A stretch of 64,000 bases of DNA from Nocardia sp. NRRL S-836. Its GTDB lineage: Bacteria; Actinomycetota; Actinomycetes; Mycobacteriales; Pseudonocardiaceae. The stretch is taken from positions 62,001-126,000 of the forward strand of contig NZ_LGDY01000150.1 of the NCBI RefSeq assembly GCF_001279525.1, read 5' to 3'. Every line of letters begins with the position of its first letter. Position 1 is the first letter of the stretch. Below the pieces are notes generated by a model. It made no database searches, had not been told where the DNA came from, and saw only the letters and a list, made by a program, of their open reading frames with translations. Positions 9,320 to 19,797 of the stretch are shown in pieces. The position numbers and the translations under genes are program-made.

Positions 9320-12300
9320 GTCCATCCTCCATCTCGGTTTCACGCTGTACCGCCAGTGAGCACAGGACCGCCGCCAGGTCACCGGCGTTGGCGGCGTGCA
9401 TCATGCTGAAGTGGTCGCCCCGCACGACCGTGGTCCGGACCTCACCGTCCACAACGGACTCCCAGCCCGCCGTGGTGGTGGAGGCACGCGGGACCACCAG
9501 GTCCACGACGCCGCGGAGGCGTGCGGGCTGCCACACCGACACGGCCGTGGTCAGGTCCGTGAACGTCTTCGCCTTGGCCAGCATCTCGGCGCGTTGCCCG
9601 GCGGGCAGCAACCCTGCTTCCGCCAGGGCGTCCAAGGCCAGCTCGTACTGGGCACCGGGGTCGAGGGCGTTCAGCTCCGCGACGTCCAGGGTCACGTCGG
9701 CGCCCGACGCCGCCACCACGCTGCGCACGAACCCGTCGACCGCGAGCGGCAGGGGAACCGGGAAGCGGGGGCCCGCGGGGACGACCGTGTCGAGCAGCGC
9801 GAGCAGCCCGACGTCACCGAGCTCGGCCGCGACGGCCACGGCCAGGCTCCCGCCCAGCGACCAGCCGACGAGGTGGTACGGGCCCTCCGGCCACCGCTGC
9901 CGGATCGCCGCCGCGTACCTGCGCGCCAGTTCCGGTACGTCCGGCCGGGCGTCCGCGGGCAGCTCGATCGCGTAGCACGGCCGGTCGTCGACATGTTTGC
10001 TCAACGGCAGGTACGGCAGCGAGGAACCGGTGCTCGCGTGCAGGCAGATCAACGGCGGCAGCGTTCCGGACTCGGTCAGCGGCACGATCAGCTCCGCAGC
10101 GCCACCGCCGTCAGCGGTGGTGCCGGTGGCGACGCCGGCGAGCTCGCGGATGGTCTGGTGCTGGAACAGCTGGCGGGCGGTGATCGGCACGCCACGCCGG
10201 TTCGCCTTGTCCACCACCAGGACCACGGAGATCGAGTTGCCGCCGAGGTCGAAGAAGCCGGTCCGGACACCGACCGGTCCCCCGCCGAGCACCTCCTGCC
10301 AGACCTCGGCGAGGACCTCCTCGGCCGGGGTGGCGGGCGGCTCGTACCGCACGTCCTGTCCGGCCGCGCCGGGTTCGGGCAGCCGCTTGCGGTCGACCTT
10401 GCCGTTGGGCGTCAGGGGGAACGCGTCCAGCCAGGTGAACCGCGCCGGGACCATGTGGTCGGGCAGCAGGTCCCGCAGGTGCCGCCGCACCTGCGCGTCA
10501 CCGGGCCGGGTGCCGTTCTCGGGCACCAGGTAGGCCGCGAGGTACTGGCCGCCCGCCTCGCCCCAGGCGGCGACGGCGGCCGAGCGGACGCCGGGGTGGG
10601 AGAGCAGCGCGGCTTCGACCTCGCCGAGCTCCAGCCGGTGTCCCCGGATCTTCACCTGGTCGTCCACGCGGCCCAGGAACTCCAGCCTGCCGTCAGCGCG
10701 GCGGCGGGCCAGGTCACCGGTCCGGTAGAGGCGCCGGCCACCGCCGGCGAAGGGGTCGGGGACGAACCGGTCGGCGGTGAGGCCGGGCCTGCGGTGGTAG
10801 CCGGCCGTGACGCCGTCCCCGCCGATGAACAGCTCCCCCGCCACGCCGATGGGTTGCGGCTGCAGCCGGTGGTCGAGCACGTAGGCGGCCTCGTTCGCCA
10901 GCGGCGTCCCGATGGTCACGTCGCCGACGACGCGGTCCGCGGTCGACCACACCGTGGTCTCCGTCGGGCCGTACATGTTGTGCAACTCGGCGGGGGTGAT
11001 CTCGCGCAGCCTGCGGGCCAGGTCGGCGGTCAGCGCCTCACCGCCGACGAGCAGCACCTTCAGCGACGCCAACGCATCGGCCGCGTCGGGTGCTCCGGCG
11101 AGCAGGCCGGCCAGCGTCGGGGTGCACTGCATGTGCGACACGTCGTGCGCGCGGATCAGTGCCGCGAGGCTGTCGTCGTGCCGGGCGGCGGTGAAGGCCT
11201 GGCGGACGGCGTCGACGTGCGGCAGCGCGGCGAGGACGTCGTCGGTGCCGACACCGAAGTCGATCAGGCACGCGATCTCGTCGACGCCCAGCTCCGCGAG
11301 CCGCTCGGCGAACCGCACGCACTGCTCGGGCGTGCCGAACAGGCCACCGGTCTCCATGTACCGGTCGGCGGCGTGTTCCAGCAACGCCTGCCGGTCGTCC
11401 TCGCTGAGCGTGTCGAACTCCAGGCCCATCTGCTTGGCCAGGCCGCGCAGCAGGTCCAGCGAGGTGCTCAGGTACTGCGTGAACGGGCCGCGGGCCACCT
11501 CACGCGCACGGTCGCCGTCCGGGTCGATGAACGTGTGCAGCATCAGCGCCACGTGCCCGCCGTCGGTGCCGTGGCGTTCCCGCCAGGCCTCGCGGTAGAC
11601 GGCGATCTTCGCGGCGAGCGCGTCGAGGTCCTGGCCGAGCATGTGGGTGAGCAGACCGAGCCCGGCGTGCCCGGCGGCCCGGAACGTCTCCGGGCTGCCG
11701 GCGGCGCTCAGCCACATCGGCAGCTCGGCCTGCACGGGAGCGGGCCGGATGCGGACGTCGACCTCGGCGCCCTCACCGGCGGGCATGCGGACGCTCTCCC
11801 CGCGCCACAGCGACCGCACGGTCTCGACGCCCTCCAGCATGACCTTCTTGCGTTCGCCGTAGTTGTCCGGCGCGAACACGAAGTCGTTGCGGTGCCACCC
11901 GGAGGCCACCGAGATGCCCACGCGGCCGTCAGACAGGTTGTCCACGACGGACCACTCCTCGGCCACCCGCACCGGGTTGTGCAGCGGCAGCACCACGCTG
12001 CCCGCGCGGATCGAGATCCGGTCGGTCGCCACGGCCAGCGCCGCCGCCATGACCGACGGCGCCGGGTAGAGCCCGCCGAAGGCGTGGAAGTGCCGTTCGG
12101 GCGTCCAGACCGAGCTGAACCCGTGCCGGTCGGCGTACCTGGCGCCGTCCAGCAGGAGCCGGTACCGGTCGCTGCCGGGCGTGCTGGAGTCGTCGCTGGC
12201 GAAGTAGAACAGGCCGAAGTCGAGCTTGCGCGTGGGCCGCGTGGCACGTCCGCCGAGCATGGTCTCGGTGTTCGCTTCGGCGACCACGACGGTGAACCCC

Positions 12301-14414
12301 CTGGCCAGCGTCCACAGCAGCTCGACCACGGAGATGTCGAACGAGATGCTGCTGACCGCCAGCCAGACGCCGGGATCACCGGTGCCGATCCGCCGGTCCA
12401 GCTCGGTGTACAGGGTCATGACCTCGCGGTGGTCGACCATCACGCCCTTGGGCTGGCCGGTCGAGCCGGAGGTGTAGCAGACGTACGCCAGCATCTCCGG
12501 CGCGCCGGCGGTCGCCGGTGCCGTGGCCGGTTCCCCGCTCACCTCCGCGACGTCGATCAGCGTGACGCCGTGCTCCGCCATCGCGGTCCTGCTGTCCGCG
12601 TCGACGACGACCGCCGCGGGAGCCGCGTCCCGGAGGACGAACCCGAGCCGTGCGGCCGGGTACTTCGGATCGAGCGGCACGTACGCCGCACCGGCCTTGA
12701 GCACGCCGAGCAGGGCGGCGACGGTGTCCACCGACCGCCCCACGGCGACGCCGACCAGGCTGCCCGGCCCGGCGCCGGCGGCGGCCAGCCGGTGCGCGAC
12801 CTGGTTCGCCCGCTGCCACAGCTGCGCGTAGGTCAGCGAGGCGTCCCCGCTCACCACGGCGGTCGCGTCCGGGGTGCGCCCGGCCTGCGCGTCGAACGCC
12901 TCGTGCACGGTGCCCGGCGCGACGGGTGCCTTCGTGTCGTTCCAGTGCACGGTCAGCCGGAGGCGTTCCGACAGCGGCAGCAGGTCCAGCTCGGAGATCC
13001 GGGCGTCCGGCCGGGACACCGCGGACTCCAGGAGCTGACGGGTGTGCTGCAGGAAGCGGTCCATCCGATCGCGGTCGAAGAGCTCGGTGGCGTACTCCAG
13101 GCCGAGCTCGACGCCTCCCGCGGCCCGTTCGGCGACGCTGAGGGTGAAGTCGAAGCGCGCGGTGCCGGTGTGCAGCGCGACGCCCTCGACCTCCACATCA
13201 CCCATCCGCACCGACTTGAGCTGCTCGTCGACCTGCAGCAACGCCACCTGGAACAGCGGGTTGGCGCCCGCGTCCCGGTTCGGCCGCAGCTCGTTGACCA
13301 GCTGGTCGAACGGCATGTCCTGGTGCGGGTGCGCGGAGTAGACGGTGTCCTCGGCCCGCGCCAGCAGTTCGCGGAAGTTCGGGTCACCCGCGGTGGACAC
13401 CCGCAGCACGACCGTGTTGGCGAAGTACCCGATCAGCCGCTCCAGCTCCGGCCTGGTGCGGCCGGAGAACGCCGTTCCGGCGACGACGTCGTCCTGACCG
13501 GTGTAGCGGGAGGACACCGCCGCCAGCGCGGCCAGCATCAGCGGAAGCACCCTGGTCGGCTGCGGGCCGCCCAGGGCCTGGAGCTCGCGGTGCAACCGGG
13601 CCGGCAGGACGTGGTGGACGGTGTCGCCCGCCCAGGTGGGAGCGCCCGGTCGCGGCCGGTCGGCCGGGAACCGCAGGGTTTCCAGGCCCGCCAGCGTCTC
13701 CCGCCAGTGCTCCAGTGACGCCGAGCGCCGCGCGGCGGCCTCCGGGCCGTGCTGCCAGACGGCGAAGTCGGCGTACTGGATCGGCAGCTCCGGCAGGACG
13801 GCGGGCCGGCCCGCACGGGCGGCACTGTAGAGCTCGATCAGTTCCCCGGTGAGGATCTCGGTGGACCAGGCGTCGGTGGCGATGTGGTGCAGGGCGAGGA
13901 CGAGCAGGTGGTCGTCGTCCGCCAGCCGCACGAGGTCGGCGCGCAGCAGCGGGTCGCGTTCCAGGTCGAACCGGCGGCGCCCGGCCGCGGCCAGCAGGTC
14001 GCCGGCCCGGCGTTCGCGGTCCTCGAACTCCCGCAGGTCCGTCACGGTGAACAGGTCCGCCCCCGGCGGGCCGATGACCTGGCGCGGGCCGTCGGGCGTG
14101 TTGACGTAGCGGGTGCGCAGGCTCTCGTGCCGGGCGACCAGCCCGGAGACCGCGTCGCGCAGCAGGGCCACGTCCAGCTCGCCGCGCAGGCGCATGGCCA
14201 GCGGCGTGTTGTAGATCGGCTTCCCGTCGGCCCACTGGTGCATGAACCACAACCGCTGCTGCGCGAACGACAGCGGCAGCGGCTCGTCACGTCCCACGGC
14301 GGGGATCCGGCCGGTCTCGCGGTCGGCGGCGCGCTTGGCGCGGAGCTCGGCCACGAGCGCGGCACGCTGCTGAGCCGTCAGGTTGCCCAGCCGCTTCTCA
14401 GTGCTCTCGTGCAT
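9312..14414 (-). CDS. NRPS terminal module: C-A(embedded luciferase-like monooxygenase)-PCP-TE
   Basis: A 1700-residue protein. Order by eye: a short N-terminal segment; C domain (about 45-470; active-site motif HHIATDAW, with Ala in place of the usual Gly); A domain (about 490-1345) with [14 protein letters not shown] as A3 and NMYGPTETT as A5. A flavin monooxygenase of about 350 residues sits between A4 ([10 protein letters not shown]) and A5. PCP follows ([10 protein letters not shown], Ser near 1395), then TE (about 1475-1700; nucleophile GWSLGG). The specificity residues read DIVQLGMVWK, close to the Gly code DILQLGLIWK. A Gly module with this insert and a TE resembles MtaG of myxothiazol, where oxidation of the added Gly leaves a terminal amide. 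The ATG overlaps the GNAT gene by 17 bases. It is the only TE-bearing NRPS seen here, so it probably releases the peptide. Confidence 0.93.
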   Translation of the reverse strand: MHESTEKRLGNLTAQQRAALVAELRAKRAADRETGRIPAVGRDEPLPLSFAQQRLWFMHQWADGKPIYNTPLAMRLRGELDVALLRDAVSGLVARHESLRTRYVNTPDGPRQVIGPPGADLFTVTDLREFEDRERRAGDLLAAAGRRRFDLERDPLLRADLVRLADDDHLLVLALHHIATDAWSTEILTGELIELYSAARAGRPAVLPELPIQYADFAVWQHGPEAAARRSASLEHWRETLAGLETLRFPADRPRPGAPTWAGDTVHHVLPARLHRELQALGGPQPTRVLPLMLAALAAVSSRYTGQDDVVAGTAFSGRTRPELERLIGYFANTVVLRVSTAGDPNFRELLARAEDTVYSAHPHQDMPFDQLVNELRPNRDAGANPLFQVALLQVDEQLKSVRMGDVEVEGVALHTGTARFDFTLSVAERAAGGVELGLEYATELFDRDRMDRFLQHTRQLLESAVSRPDARISELDLLPLSERLRLTVHWNDTKAPVAPGTVHEAFDAQAGRTPDATAVVSGDASLTYAQLWQRANQVAHRLAAAGAGPGSLVGVAVGRSVDTVAALLGVLKAGAAYVPLDPKYPAARLGFVLRDAAPAAVVVDADSRTAMAEHGVTLIDVAEVSGEPATAPATAGAPEMLAYVCYTSGSTGQPKGVMVDHREVMTLYTELDRRIGTGDPGVWLAVSSISFDISVVELLWTLARGFTVVVAEANTETMLGGRATRPTRKLDFGLFYFASDDSSTPGSDRYRLLLDGARYADRHGFSSVWTPERHFHAFGGLYPAPSVMAAALAVATDRISIRAGSVVLPLHNPVRVAEEWSVVDNLSDGRVGISVASGWHRNDFVFAPDNYGERKKVMLEGVETVRSLWRGESVRMPAGEGAEVDVRIRPAPVQAELPMWLSAAGSPETFRAAGHAGLGLLTHMLGQDLDALAAKIAVYREAWRERHGTDGGHVALMLHTFIDPDGDRAREVARGPFTQYLSTSLDLLRGLAKQMGLEFDTLSEDDRQALLEHAADRYMETGGLFGTPEQCVRFAERLAELGVDEIACLIDFGVGTDDVLAALPHVDAVRQAFTAARHDDSLAALIRAHDVSHMQCTPTLAGLLAGAPDAADALASLKVLLVGGEALTADLARRLREITPAELHNMYGPTETTVWSTADRVVGDVTIGTPLANEAAYVLDHRLQPQPIGVAGELFIGGDGVTAGYHRRPGLTADRFVPDPFAGGGRRLYRTGDLARRRADGRLEFLGRVDDQVKIRGHRLELGEVEAALLSHPGVRSAAVAAWGEAGGQYLAAYLVPENGTRPGDAQVRRHLRDLLPDHMVPARFTWLDAFPLTPNGKVDRKRLPEPGAAGQDVRYEPPATPAEEVLAEVWQEVLGGGPVGVRTGFFDLGGNSISVVLVVDKANRRGVPITARQLFQHQTIRELAGVATGTTADGGGAAELIVPLTESGTLPPLICLHASTGSSLPYLPLSKHVDDRPCYAIELPADARPDVPELARRYAAAIRQRWPEGPYHLVGWSLGGSLAVAVAAELGDVGLLALLDTVVPAGPRFPVPLPLAVDGFVRSVVAASGADVTLDVAELNALDPGAQYELALDALAEAGLLPAGQRAEMLAKAKTFTDLTTAVSVWQPARLRGVVDLVVPRASTTTAGWESVVDGEVRTTVVRGDHFSMMHAANAGDLAAVLCSLAVQRETEMEDGHA
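11205..12251 (-). other. Embedded FMN-dependent luciferase-like monooxygenase domain (MupA/Atu3671 type)
   Basis: This is the segment of the preceding protein between A-domain motifs A4 and A5 (residues about 722-1070; limits approximate). It opens with [13 protein letters not shown], contains [18 protein letters not shown] and [18 protein letters not shown], and ends before [14 protein letters not shown]. These match bacterial luciferase-like flavin enzymes found inside NRPS adenylation domains. It should hydroxylate the carrier-bound amino acid at carbon or nitrogen, and the Gly-type pocket favours alpha-hydroxylation. Confidence 0.88.
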
Positions 14415-15264
14415 CGCGCTCCTCGCAGCTCGGCCGCCTCACCCCGGCAGCCTGTCCGCCCGCCGGAGGGCTCGGCCAGTCCGGGGATTCCCCTACCCGC
14501 CACCACGCCAGAAACTCCGGCTCGTCCAGCCGCGGCAGGGCGAACGAGCTGATCACCGCGGCGGGCAGCGGCCAGCGCCGCCGCACCGGCGTGCCGTCCG
14601 ACAGCGGGGCGAGGTCCACACCGCGCAGCACGCCCAGGTGCCGGTTCCTGCGCACCTCGGCGGAGATCCCGTCCGGCGCCGGCGACGTCGCGCACACCGT
14701 GCCGCCGTCGACCGACCACCAGGACCGGACCGTTCCCGGCGTGCGGTCGAGCTCCGGGTAGGCGCGCGGTGTCACCGGTTCACCGAGCAGGAGCTCCATG
14801 TGCACCTCGGACAACGGCTTGTCGTCTGCCGGGAAGTGGTGCACCGTCCGGTAGCCCGCACGGGCGTAGAACGCCGGGTTGCCGCGTTCGACCACGGCGT
14901 CGAGCACCACGCGTGCCGCTCCCTCCGCCCGTGCGCCGGCTTCGAGTGCGCGCAACAGCAGCTTGCCCACGCCGAGGCCGCGGGTGTCCGGCGACACGGC
15001 GAGCCGGCGCACGCACCAGTCACGGCTGTGCGCGCGCACCGCGCCGACGAGCCGGCCGCCGGCCGTTGCGGTCCACAGGTGGTACCCGGCGGCCAGGTCG
15101 GCCCGCACGTCCTGCGCGGTCTCCTTGGCGCCGTCCGCCACCGGCAGCCCCGGCACGAGGTCACCCGCGCGGTAGGCACGCCTGGTCACGGCGGCGACGT
15201 CCTCGGCCAGCCGATCGGTCAGCACGAAGGCCTGATCGACGGTCACAGTGTCTGATGTGGACAC
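14398..15264 (-). CDS. GNAT N-acetyltransferase with uncharacterised C-terminal extension
   Basis: A 288-residue protein. Residues about 5-160 form a GNAT domain: VRRLAVSPDTRGLGVGKLLL carries the acetyl-CoA binding R/Q-x-x-G-x-G/A motif and NPAFYARAGYRTVH is the terminal GNAT strand-helix. The remaining 120 residues (from about SEVHMELLLGEP) have no family I recognise and include many Arg, Trp and Pro. The GTG start at 15264 has GGAGG four bases upstream. It leads the minus-strand operon and overlaps the NRPS start by 17 bases. It could acetylate an intermediate, act in self-protection by N-acetylation, or be unrelated to assembly; sequence does not decide. An internal copy of the recurrent dyad motif (14478-14495) lies near its 3' end. 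Confidence 0.82.
   Translation of the reverse strand: MSTSDTVTVDQAFVLTDRLAEDVAAVTRRAYRAGDLVPGLPVADGAKETAQDVRADLAAGYHLWTATAGGRLVGAVRAHSRDWCVRRLAVSPDTRGLGVGKLLLRALEAGARAEGAARVVLDAVVERGNPAFYARAGYRTVHHFPADDKPLSEVHMELLLGEPVTPRAYPELDRTPGTVRSWWSVDGGTVCATSPAPDGISAEVRRNRHLGVLRGVDLAPLSDGTPVRRRWPLPAAVISSFALPRLDEPEFLAWWRVGESPDWPSPPAGGQAAGVRRPSCEERDAREH
14478..14495 (-). promoter_or_regulatory. Recurrent dyad motif, site 2 (before terminal NRPS gene)
   Basis: On the minus strand this reads TAGGGGAATCCCCGGACT, with the core GGGGATTCCCC on the plus strand almost fully palindromic. It lies inside the 3' end of the GNAT gene, 63 bp before the ATG of the terminal NRPS gene and pointing at it. If real, it would give that gene a promoter separate from the GNAT gene. 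Found by eye. Confidence 0.3.
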
Positions 15265-15315
15265 ACCACACCTCCCCCCGGCGCAGGGTGGCACGCGAGG
15301 GGCGGCCCGGACCTG

Positions 15316-15333
15316 TAGGGGTATTGCCGGACT
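15316..15333 (+). promoter_or_regulatory. Recurrent dyad motif, site 3 (between GNAT and NRPS operons)
   Basis: TAGGGGTATTGCCGGACT lies in the 145-bp gap between the divergent GNAT and C-A-PCP genes, 76 bp before the NRPS start. It shares TAGGGG and CCGGACT with sites 2 and 5. It could control one or both operons. Confidence 0.35.
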
Positions 15334-15409
15334 CGTCCGGCTCCGGCGCGCTGGACAGGGTGGGAACCGGCCTACGGGCAGCCGAGGACGCGCAGTCGAG
15401 GAGCCGAGC

Positions 15410-18400
15410 ATGCCGAACCCGCCATCCCGACCGGCCGCGAGTGGACTCGCCGAAGCGCGCAAGGCGGTACTGGCCCTGCGCAACCGGCAGCACACCGCGA
15501 GCCACGGCGGCGGCACCCGGATCGAACCCGCCGCGCGGGACCGGCGGTTGCCGTTGTCGTTCGCCCAGCAACGGCTGTGGTTCCTCGACCAGTGGGCACC
15601 GGGCCAGCCGGTCTACAACGCGCCGATGGTGCTGCGGCTGAAGGCCGACCTGGACGTGGACGCGCTGCAACGCGCGCTCACCGAGGTCGTGATCCGGCAC
15701 GAGGTGCTGCGCACGCGCTACCCGAGCGAGAACGGCGTGCCGTACCAGGAGGTCGAGCCCGCTCCCGACCGGATCCCGTTGCCGGTCACCGACATCGCCG
15801 CCGCCGACGTGGACTCGTTCGTCGACGGCCTCGTGCGGGCGCCGTTCGACCTGAGCAGCGGGCCGGTGCTCAGGCCCGCGCTGGGCCGGGTGAGCGCCAC
15901 CGAGTACGTCCTGGTGCTGGCCATGCACCACATCGCCACCGACGGCTGGTCCGTCGAGATCATGCTGCGCGAGCTGATCACGAGCTACCAGCGGGCGATC
16001 GGCGCGCCCGTCGACGCCGTCCCGCTGGCCGTGCAGTTCGCCGACTACGCCGTCTGGCAGCGCGACTGGCTGGCCGGCGAGGCGCCGCAGGACCAGTTGC
16101 GGTACTGGCGGGAGCAGCTGCGCGACCTGCCCGCGCTCGACCTGCCGACCGACCGGCCGCGGCCCGCGCAACGCACGCAGGCGGGGTCGATCGAGGAGGT
16201 CATGCTGCCGGGCCCGCTCGCGGAGAAGCTGTCGGCGTTCGCCATCGCCGAACGGGCCACCGTGCTGACGGTCGCGCTCGCCGCGTTCAACCTGGTGCTG
16301 TCGCGCTACAGCGGCCAGGACGACATCGTGGTGGGCTCGATCTTCTCCGGCCGCACCCGGCCCGAGATCGAGCCGCTGATCGGGTTCTTCGCCAACACCC
16401 TGGTGCTGCGCACGTCCACCGCGGGCAACCCGACGTTCCGCGAGCTGGTGGCGCGCACGGGAAAGACCGTGATCGACGCGCACCTCAACCAAGACCTGCC
16501 CTTCGGCCGGCTGGTCGACGAGCTGAGCCCCGAGCGCGACCCGAGCCGCAACCCGCTGTTCCAGGTGTCGTTCACCCTGCAGCACGCGTCCGTGGAGTCC
16601 GCGACGGTCGGCGACCTGACCGCCGAGGTGTACTCGCCCGACATCGGCACCGCCCGCTTCGACCTGGCGTTCCAGGTCACCCAGGTGGCCGGGAGCGGCC
16701 TGCGGCTGTGGGCGGAGTACTCCACGGAGCTGTTCGACGCCGCACGCGTCCGCCGGCTGTTCGCGCACTACCAGCGCGTGCTCGAACTGGTGCTCGACAA
16801 CCCCGAGACGCGGCTGGGGCAGCTGAGGCTGCTCACGGACGCCGAGTACGACGCGGTGGTGGTCGAGGCCAACCGGACGGAGCGGTCGTACGGGCCTGAG
16901 GAACGGTGCCTGCACCACCTGTTCGAGTCCGTTGTGGACAGAGCACCGACCGCCGTCGCCAGCCGGTTCGCGGGTGCGTCGCTGACGTACGGGGAGCTCG
17001 ACCGGCGGGCCAACCAGCTCGCCCGGCACCTGTCCGCGCTCGGGGTGGGACCGGAGTCGGTGGTCGGCGTGCTGCTGGAGCGCGGCCCCGCGCTACCGAC
17101 GGCGTTCCTGGGTGTGCTGAAGGCGGGCGGTGCCTACCTGCCGTTGGACCCCGACCACCCCGTCGCCCGGCGCGAACTGGTGCTCGGCGACGCCGGTGCG
17201 GCGGTGGTCGTCACGACCGCGGACCTCGCCGGGGGCGTGCCGGAGGGCGTGCGGGCGGTGTGCCTGGACGACCCGGCGATCACGGCGCTGGACGACTCGC
17301 GGCCGGATGTTCATGTGCACCAGGACAACCTCGCGTACGTGATCTTCACCTCCGGCTCCACGGGACGGCCGAAGGGCGTGCAGGTCTCCCACCGGTCGAT
17401 CGCGGGCTTCACCCCCGCCGTGATCGAGCTGTTCGGCCTGGACGTCGGCGACCGCGTGCTGCAGTTCGCCAACCCGGCGTTCGACGTGAGCCTCTTCGAC
17501 TTCTTCGGCGCGTTGTGCAGTGGCGCGACACTCGTGCAGGCACCCCGCGCTGACCTCCTGGACCCGGTGCGGCTGACCGAGCTGATGCGGTCCGAGCGGG
17601 TCACCGTCACCGACCTGCCACCGGCCGTGCTGCGGCTGCTCGACCCGGCCGCCCTGCCGGACCTGCGGGCGTTGTTCGTCGGCCTGGAGTCGTTCCCCGG
17701 CGAGCTCGTCAACGCCTGGAACACCGGAAACCGGATGTTCCACAACGGCTACGGCCCCACCGAGGCGACCGTGGCGTGCGTCGACTACCTGTGCCCGCAC
17801 GAGCACCACGACGAGATGCCGCCGATCGGCGTGCCGATGGCGAACTACCAGGCGTACGTCGTCGACCGTTTCGGCGAGCCGGTGCCGGTCGGCGTGCCGG
17901 GTGAGCTGCTGATCGGCGGTGTGGGGGTGGCGCGCGGGTACGCGGGCCGGCCGGACCTGACCGCGGAGAAGTTCGTGCCGGACCCGTTCGGCGCGCCCGG
18001 CGGCCGGTTGTACCGCACGGGCGACCTGGTCCGCCGCCGCGCGGACGGCAACATCGAGTTCGTCGGCCGGATCGACAACCAGGTCAAGATCCGCGGCCTG
18101 CGGGTCGAACCTGCCGAGATCGAGCACGCCGTCCTGGCGCTGCGCCAGATCGAGGACGCGGCCGTGGTGGTGTCCGGCAGCGGCAGCGACGCCCAGCTCG
18201 TGGCGTACGTCGAGGCCGCGCCCGGCGCGGTGGTCGACACGGCGGCGTTGCGGACCGAGCTGAGCGAGTCGCTCCCGGTCTACCTGGTGCCGTCGACGTT
18301 CGTCGTGCTGCCGTCGTTGCCCCGTGCGGCGAGCGGCAAGCTCGACCGCAACCAGCTGCCCAAGCCGGGTGCGGCGCACGAGCCGGTGGCGTCTCCGCCC

Positions 18401-18688
18401 ACGACGGCGACGGAGATCGCCCTCGCCGGGATCTGGCAGGAGCTGCTCGGCGCCGAGTCGGTCACGGTGCAGGACAACTTCTTCGCGATCGGCGGCACCT
18501 CGCTGAAGGTCACCCAGGTCGCCACCCGGATCCAGGAGCGCTTCGGCGTGCAGCTGGAGCTGCGTGACCTCTTCCTGCACGCCACGCTCGGCGGCCTCGC
18601 GTCGCTGGTGGAGGAACGGGAGCTGGCGGCCGTCTCCCCGGACGAGCTGGCCGCCCTGCTGGACGCCGTCGACGGGCGGTCGTCGTGA
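15410..18688 (+). CDS. NRPS module C-A-PCP
   Basis: A 1092-residue single module. The ATG at 15410 follows GAGGAG at 6 bases; the longer upstream frame is not needed. C domain about residues 40-470 with [12 protein letters not shown] and an intact HHIATDGW (173-180). A domain about 490-965: A3 YVIFTSGSTGRPKG from residue 643, A5 NGYGPTEATV, A10 SGKLDRNQLP. PCP at the end with FFAIGGTSLK (Ser near 1031). There is no epimerase or thioesterase domain. My reading of the pocket is DVFDFGGVAK, which I cannot assign. The stop overlaps the following acyl-CoA-dehydrogenase-like gene (GTGA), so the two flavoproteins may act on the residue loaded here. Confidence 0.92.
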   Translation: MPNPPSRPAASGLAEARKAVLALRNRQHTASHGGGTRIEPAARDRRLPLSFAQQRLWFLDQWAPGQPVYNAPMVLRLKADLDVDALQRALTEVVIRHEVLRTRYPSENGVPYQEVEPAPDRIPLPVTDIAAADVDSFVDGLVRAPFDLSSGPVLRPALGRVSATEYVLVLAMHHIATDGWSVEIMLRELITSYQRAIGAPVDAVPLAVQFADYAVWQRDWLAGEAPQDQLRYWREQLRDLPALDLPTDRPRPAQRTQAGSIEEVMLPGPLAEKLSAFAIAERATVLTVALAAFNLVLSRYSGQDDIVVGSIFSGRTRPEIEPLIGFFANTLVLRTSTAGNPTFRELVARTGKTVIDAHLNQDLPFGRLVDELSPERDPSRNPLFQVSFTLQHASVESATVGDLTAEVYSPDIGTARFDLAFQVTQVAGSGLRLWAEYSTELFDAARVRRLFAHYQRVLELVLDNPETRLGQLRLLTDAEYDAVVVEANRTERSYGPEERCLHHLFESVVDRAPTAVASRFAGASLTYGELDRRANQLARHLSALGVGPESVVGVLLERGPALPTAFLGVLKAGGAYLPLDPDHPVARRELVLGDAGAAVVVTTADLAGGVPEGVRAVCLDDPAITALDDSRPDVHVHQDNLAYVIFTSGSTGRPKGVQVSHRSIAGFTPAVIELFGLDVGDRVLQFANPAFDVSLFDFFGALCSGATLVQAPRADLLDPVRLTELMRSERVTVTDLPPAVLRLLDPAALPDLRALFVGLESFPGELVNAWNTGNRMFHNGYGPTEATVACVDYLCPHEHHDEMPPIGVPMANYQAYVVDRFGEPVPVGVPGELLIGGVGVARGYAGRPDLTAEKFVPDPFGAPGGRLYRTGDLVRRRADGNIEFVGRIDNQVKIRGLRVEPAEIEHAVLALRQIEDAAVVVSGSGSDAQLVAYVEAAPGAVVDTAALRTELSESLPVYLVPSTFVVLPSLPRAASGKLDRNQLPKPGAAHEPVASPPTTATEIALAGIWQELLGAESVTVQDNFFAIGGTSLKVTQVATRIQERFGVQLELRDLFLHATLGGLASLVEERELAAVSPDELAALLDAVDGRSS

Positions 18689-19797
18689 ACTTCCGGGAGG
18701 AGATCCGCGCCTTCTTCGCCTCGCGACGCGTCCAGGACACGGTCGCCGAGATCCGCGCCCTGCCGCCCGAGGCGGAAACCGGCCGGCTGGCGGTCTACTC
18801 CTGGCTGGGCGACCGCGGCTGGCTCGCCCCGCACTGGCCGGAGCGCTACGGCGGCCTCGGCCTCGGTCCCGCCGAGGCGGCGGCGCTCACCGAGGAGATG
18901 CTGTACGCGGGCGTCCCGGACGACCTGCACACGCTGAGCATCGGCATCGTGGGCACGTTCCTGCTGCACAGCGGAACGGAGGCGCAGAGGCGGGAGCACC
19001 TGCCCGCGCTGGCGAGCGGGGACCGGATGGCCACGGTGCTGTTCACCGAGCCCACGTGCGGCTCCGACCTGGCCGCCCTGCGCACCGAGGCGCGGCAGGA
19101 CGGTTCCGGCTGGCGCCTGTACGGCACGAAGATCTACAACCAGAAGTCGCAGTTCGCCGACATGGCCCTGTGCGCGGCACGCACCCGTTCCAGCGGTGTC
19201 GGGATGGACGGCATCACGCTGTTCCTCGTTCCCCTCGACTCCGCGGGCGTGCACGTGTCCACCGTTGGGTCGATGGGCAACGACCGGTTCACCCAGGTGG
19301 TCATCGACGGTCTGCTGCTCACCGAGGACGCCGTGGTCGGCGCGGTGCACGACGGCTGGACGCTGATGAACTCGTTGCTGCTGCTGGAACGCACCGGCAT
19401 CGACTTCCACGCCAAGGCACGCGTGCTGCTGGACACCGTCATCCGGCGCGCCCGGGCCACCGGCCGCCTGTCGCCGGAGCTGGCCGAGCTCGACGCGCGG
19501 CTGGCCGCCGCACACGCGCTGGCGTGGCAGCAGGTGCACAACCTCGCGGCGGACCGGCCCTCACCCGGCGGCTCGGCCATGGCCAAGTGGTACGCCTCCG
19601 AGCACTTCCGCCCGATCCTGCGGGCCGCGGCGGAGGTCGACGGGCTGGACTCCGTGCTCACCTCCTGGGACGCCGAGGCACCCGCGGACGGGATCGTCGA
19701 GTCGGCCTACCGGACCGGGCCGAGCCTGCGCCTCGCCTCCGGCACCTCCGAAGTCATGCTGTACCTCATCGCGACCGGCGAACTGGGACTGCTGTGA
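18685..19797 (+). CDS. Acyl-CoA dehydrogenase-like flavoprotein, larger of a pair
   Basis: A 370-residue protein of the acyl-CoA dehydrogenase fold. The N-terminal helical part carries RGWLAPHWPERYGGLGLG. The FAD/substrate segment reads FTEPTCGSDLAALRTEA and GTKIYNQKSQFADMALC. The C-terminal four-helix part ends with GTSEVMLYLIATGELG. The start GTG overlaps the NRPS stop. Proteins of this family attached to NRPS clusters desaturate or otherwise oxidise carrier-bound acyl or aminoacyl groups. It is followed with a one-base overlap by a second, shorter member, an arrangement like the heteromeric FadE pairs of actinobacteria. Substrate is not known. Confidence 0.88.
   Translation: MNFREEIRAFFASRRVQDTVAEIRALPPEAETGRLAVYSWLGDRGWLAPHWPERYGGLGLGPAEAAALTEEMLYAGVPDDLHTLSIGIVGTFLLHSGTEAQRREHLPALASGDRMATVLFTEPTCGSDLAALRTEARQDGSGWRLYGTKIYNQKSQFADMALCAARTRSSGVGMDGITLFLVPLDSAGVHVSTVGSMGNDRFTQVVIDGLLLTEDAVVGAVHDGWTLMNSLLLLERTGIDFHAKARVLLDTVIRRARATGRLSPELAELDARLAAAHALAWQQVHNLAADRPSPGGSAMAKWYASEHFRPILRAAAEVDGLDSVLTSWDAEAPADGIVESAYRTGPSLRLASGTSEVMLYLIATGELGLL

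Noticed and set aside
9396..13718. A 1440-codon open frame on the plus strand
   Set aside because: It is the antisense shadow of the terminal NRPS gene. Its composition (runs of Arg, Gly, Val, His) matches no family and it has no ribosome site.
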